Shown in pieces: positions 33,396 through 35,853 of a DNA stretch of 35,853 bases (its first letter is position 1; every line of letters starts with the position of its first letter). This stretch comes from Chitinophagales bacterium (GTDB lineage Bacteria; Bacteroidota; Bacteroidia; Chitinophagales; Chitinophagaceae), in contig JAIXLB010000027.1 in assembly GCA_026931905.1 (NCBI GenBank), forward strand, positions 113,937 through 149,789, read 5' to 3'. A program made the translations under genes and the position numbers. The notes beneath the pieces were generated by a model. It was not told where the DNA came from and did not search any database. It was given only the letters and a program-made list of their open reading frames with translations.

Positions 33396-35853
33396 GTGAA
33401 AAACGAGAAACTGACAAGGAAAGAAATCATTGACAACCGCTTAAAACAAGCGGGCTGGAATGTTACTGACCGAACTCAGGTAATTGAGGAATTTGATATT
33501 CACTTGACCGTTGTAGAAGAACCGACAACTCCATACGCTGGACATCAATACAGCGACTATGTTTTATTAGGCAAGGACGGTAAACCGCTTGCAGTTGTTG
33601 AAGCCAAAAAGACTTCGGTAGACGCTGCACTCGGACGGGAACAAGCCAAACAATATTGCTACAACATTAAACAAACACAAGGCGTTGACTTGCCTTTCTG
33701 CTTTTACACCAACGGACACGACATTTACTTTTGGGACTTAGATAATTACCCTCCAAAGAAAGTATTTGGCTTTCCGACACGGGACGACCTTGAACGATAT
33801 GCCTACATACGCAAAGCGAGAAAGCAATTAGCAGGTGAACTCATCAATACCAAAATTGCAGGACGGAATTATCAAATTGCTTCAATCCGTGCAGTAATGG
33901 AAGCCGTTGAAAAACGGAAACGCAAATTCTTATTGGTAATGGCGACAGGCACAGGCAAGACAAGAACTTGCATTGCCTTGGTTGACGCATTAATGAGAGC
34001 AGGTTGGTCAGAGAGAGTTTTATTTCTTGTTGATAGAATTGCACTTCGTGACCAAACTCTGGAAGCATTCAAAGAGCATTTGCCGAACGAACCACGCTGG
34101 CCAAAACAAGGCGAAAAAGAAATTGCGACCGATAGACGAATTTATGTTTCAACTTATCCGACCATGTTGAACATTATTCGCAATGAGGAAAAAAGTTTGA
34201 GTCCGCATTTCTTTGACTTGATTGTGGTGGACGAAAGCCACCGCAGCATTTACAATACGTATCAGGAAATATTGGATTACTTCAATACGATTACGCTTGG
34301 ATTGACTGCCACGCCAACAGATGTAATTGACCACAACACGTTTCAATTATTTGAGTGCGAAGATGGCGTTCCAACTTTTGCATATTCATACGAAGAAGCG
34401 GTCAATCATATTCCGCCATTCCTGAGCAATTTTCAGGTAATGAAAATCAAAACCAAATTTCAGGATGAAGGCATAAACAAGCGGACAATTTCTTTGGAAG
34501 ACCAACAAAAATTGATGTTGGAAGGAAAAGAAATTGAAGAAATCAATTACGAAGGAACAGAGATTGAAAAGAAGGTTATCAATCGTGGCACAAATGCTTT
34601 AATTGTCCGTGAATTCATGGAAGAAAGCATCAAAGATGCCAACGGAGTTTTGCCAGGGAAAACGATTTTCTTTTGCATCAGCAAAGCACATGCAAGACGT
34701 GTAGAAGAAATTTTTGATTCGCTTTATCCCGAATACAAAGGTGAATTAGCCAAAGTATTAGTAAGCGAAGACCCACGGGTTTACGGAAAAGGCGGTTTGC
34801 TCGACCAGTTTGTGAGCAACGACATGCCACGCATTGCCATTAGTGTGGACATGCTCGACACAGGTATTGATGTTCGTGAATTGGTGAATTTGGTTTTCGC
34901 AAAACCTGTTTATAGCTACACCAAATTTTGGCAGATGATAGGCAGAGGAACTCGTTTACTCGAACCTGAAAAAATAAAACCTTGGTGCACTCAAAAAGAC
35001 AATTTCCTGATTCTTGATTGTTGGGACAACTTTGAATATTTCAAACTCAATCCGAGAGGTAAAGAACTGAAAGGACAAATTCCTTTGCCTGTTCGCTTGT
35101 TTGGGGTGCGATTGGAAAAGATTGAGGAAGCCCAAACACAAAGCAATGCTGAAATTGTAAATAAAGAAGTTCAAAAAATCAGAAAGCAAGTTGAATCACT
35201 TCCGAAAAATTCGGTAGTGATTATGGAAGCCAAGCACGAACTGCAACGCCTGGAAGATGAAAACTTTTGGAGCAATCTGACTGCCGACAAAATGGAATTT
35301 TTGGAAGCTGTTGCAAAACCTTTGCTTCGCACGGTTTCAGATGTGGATTTCAAAGCCATGCGATTTGAAAAGGACATTGTAGAAGTTTCATTGGCTCATT
35401 TAGCTGGTAAAACTGAAAAGTTTGAAACGCTGAAAGAAAGTATCATCGAAGAAATTGGCGAACTGCCTTTAAGCATCAACATTGTGGCAAGAGAGCAGGA
35501 ATTAATTCGGCAGGCACAAAGCAATCATTATTGGGCAACCATCAACGAAGACAAGTTTGAAGAACTGATTCAGAAACTTGCACCATTGATGAAATTTCGT
35601 GAAACGGTTGTTCCGTTAGCCCCTCCCAAATTCAACCTGAAAGACATAGTTGCTGAAAAGGAGTTTGTGGAGTTTGGACCACAACACGAAGCATTGAGTG
35701 TGGCTAAATACCGTGAATTGGTAGAAACGAAAATCAATGAACTGGTTTCAAGCAGCCCGATTTTACAAAAACTAAAACAAGGGAAAGAAATCACATCGGA
35801 TGAAGCCGAACAATTAGCGGAAGAACTGCACAACGAGCATCCGCATATTACCA
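33396..35853 (+). CDS. hsdR: type I restriction enzyme R subunit, EcoEI type (3' end beyond window)
   Basis: 819 codons without a stop, running off the right edge. The start is GTG 33396: an in-frame TGA (33366-33368) lies upstream and no ATG comes between. The N-terminal PD-(D/E)xK nuclease shows Asp54 and EAK (69-71). The helicase motor has Walker A MATGTGKT (182-189), DESH (279-282), TATP (304-307), DMLDTGID (485-492) and QMIGRGTRL (513-521). The rest is the EcoEI-type C-terminal region, so the protein is intact as far as seen. HsdR translocates and cuts DNA lacking host methylation, with HsdM and HsdS expected downstream. Base composition is markedly GC-richer than the other genes here, with frequent CG-containing codons, indicating transfer. 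Confidence 0.93.
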   Translation, partial: MKNEKLTRKEIIDNRLKQAGWNVTDRTQVIEEFDIHLTVVEEPTTPYAGHQYSDYVLLGKDGKPLAVVEAKKTSVDAALGREQAKQYCYNIKQTQGVDLPFCFYTNGHDIYFWDLDNYPPKKVFGFPTRDDLERYAYIRKARKQLAGELINTKIAGRNYQIASIRAVMEAVEKRKRKFLLVMATGTGKTRTCIALVDALMRAGWSERVLFLVDRIALRDQTLEAFKEHLPNEPRWPKQGEKEIATDRRIYVSTYPTMLNIIRNEEKSLSPHFFDLIVVDESHRSIYNTYQEILDYFNTITLGLTATPTDVIDHNTFQLFECEDGVPTFAYSYEEAVNHIPPFLSNFQVMKIKTKFQDEGINKRTISLEDQQKLMLEGKEIEEINYEGTEIEKKVINRGTNALIVREFMEESIKDANGVLPGKTIFFCISKAHARRVEEIFDSLYPEYKGELAKVLVSEDPRVYGKGGLLDQFVSNDMPRIAISVDMLDTGIDVRELVNLVFAKPVYSYTKFWQMIGRGTRLLEPEKIKPWCTQKDNFLILDCWDNFEYFKLNPRGKELKGQIPLPVRLFGVRLEKIEEAQTQSNAEIVNKEVQKIRKQVESLPKNSVVIMEAKHELQRLEDENFWSNLTADKMEFLEAVAKPLLRTVSDVDFKAMRFEKDIVEVSLAHLAGKTEKFETLKESIIEEIGELPLSINIVAREQELIRQAQSNHYWATINEDKFEELIQKLAPLMKFRETVVPLAPPKFNLKDIVAEKEFVEFGPQHEALSVAKYRELVETKINELVSSSPILQKLKQGKEITSDEAEQLAEELHNEHPHIT

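Noticed and set aside
33844..35833. Minus-strand reading frames opposite hsdR
   Set aside because: They lie wholly inside the conserved nuclease-helicase frame and have no promoter or domain support.

Overview
The window is a low-GC chromosomal segment from a member of the Bacteroidota, most likely of the Chitinophagaceae/Chitinophagales type. The evidence is the cell-division cluster layout (mraZ-rsmH-ftsL-ftsI-murE-mraY-murD-ftsW-murG-murC-ftsQ-ftsA-ftsZ, without murF, ddl or murB), the long-tailed FtsZ, the PASTA-bearing FtsI, a GldA-type ABC ATPase, the absence of Shine-Dalgarno sequences, and many TTG-N17-23-TAnnTTTG promoter candidates of the Bacteroidota type. The genus cannot be named from the sequence alone.

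Positions 1-9300 hold housekeeping genes: the tail of an unknown gene, trxA (minus), pyrR-pyrB-coaD-hotdog thioesterase (plus), ychF and a Nudix hydrolase (minus), pyrE, a small membrane protein with a GldA-like ABC ATPase, eno and recA (plus). Positions 9480-11631 hold three exported proteins: an unknown four-cysteine protein, a small GH73-type glucosaminidase and an unrecognised lipoprotein. A paaG-paaI-like pair (minus) follows at 11646-12889.

Positions 13015-29346 are the complete division and cell-wall (dcw) cluster, read leftward from mraZ to ftsZ and closed by a strong hairpin terminator at 12942-12978. It supplies a cytoplasmic muropeptide route (MurE, MurD, MurC; MurF lies elsewhere), the lipid steps (MraY, MurG), the septal synthase (FtsW, FtsI) and the divisome scaffold (FtsL, FtsQ, FtsA, FtsZ). 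The genes are tightly packed apart from a 117-base gap between ftsW and murG. Upstream of mraZ is a 365-base intergenic region with five GTG-centred units spaced 10-11 bases apart, which reads as a MraZ autoregulatory box, and two consensus DnaA boxes.

Positions 29712-33249 hold two convergent outer-membrane barrel-like proteins, a membrane-anchored protein with a D-glucuronyl C5-epimerase-like domain, and nadC. From 33396 to the right edge the base composition becomes clearly more GC-rich, and an EcoEI-type type I restriction subunit (hsdR) runs off the end. This looks like the left edge of a horizontally acquired defence locus. I saw no tRNA, rRNA, IS element or CRISPR array, and no clear previously undescribed multi-gene system. 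The most informative unexplained signals are the mraZ upstream region, the ftsW-murG gap and the recA-downstream palindrome.
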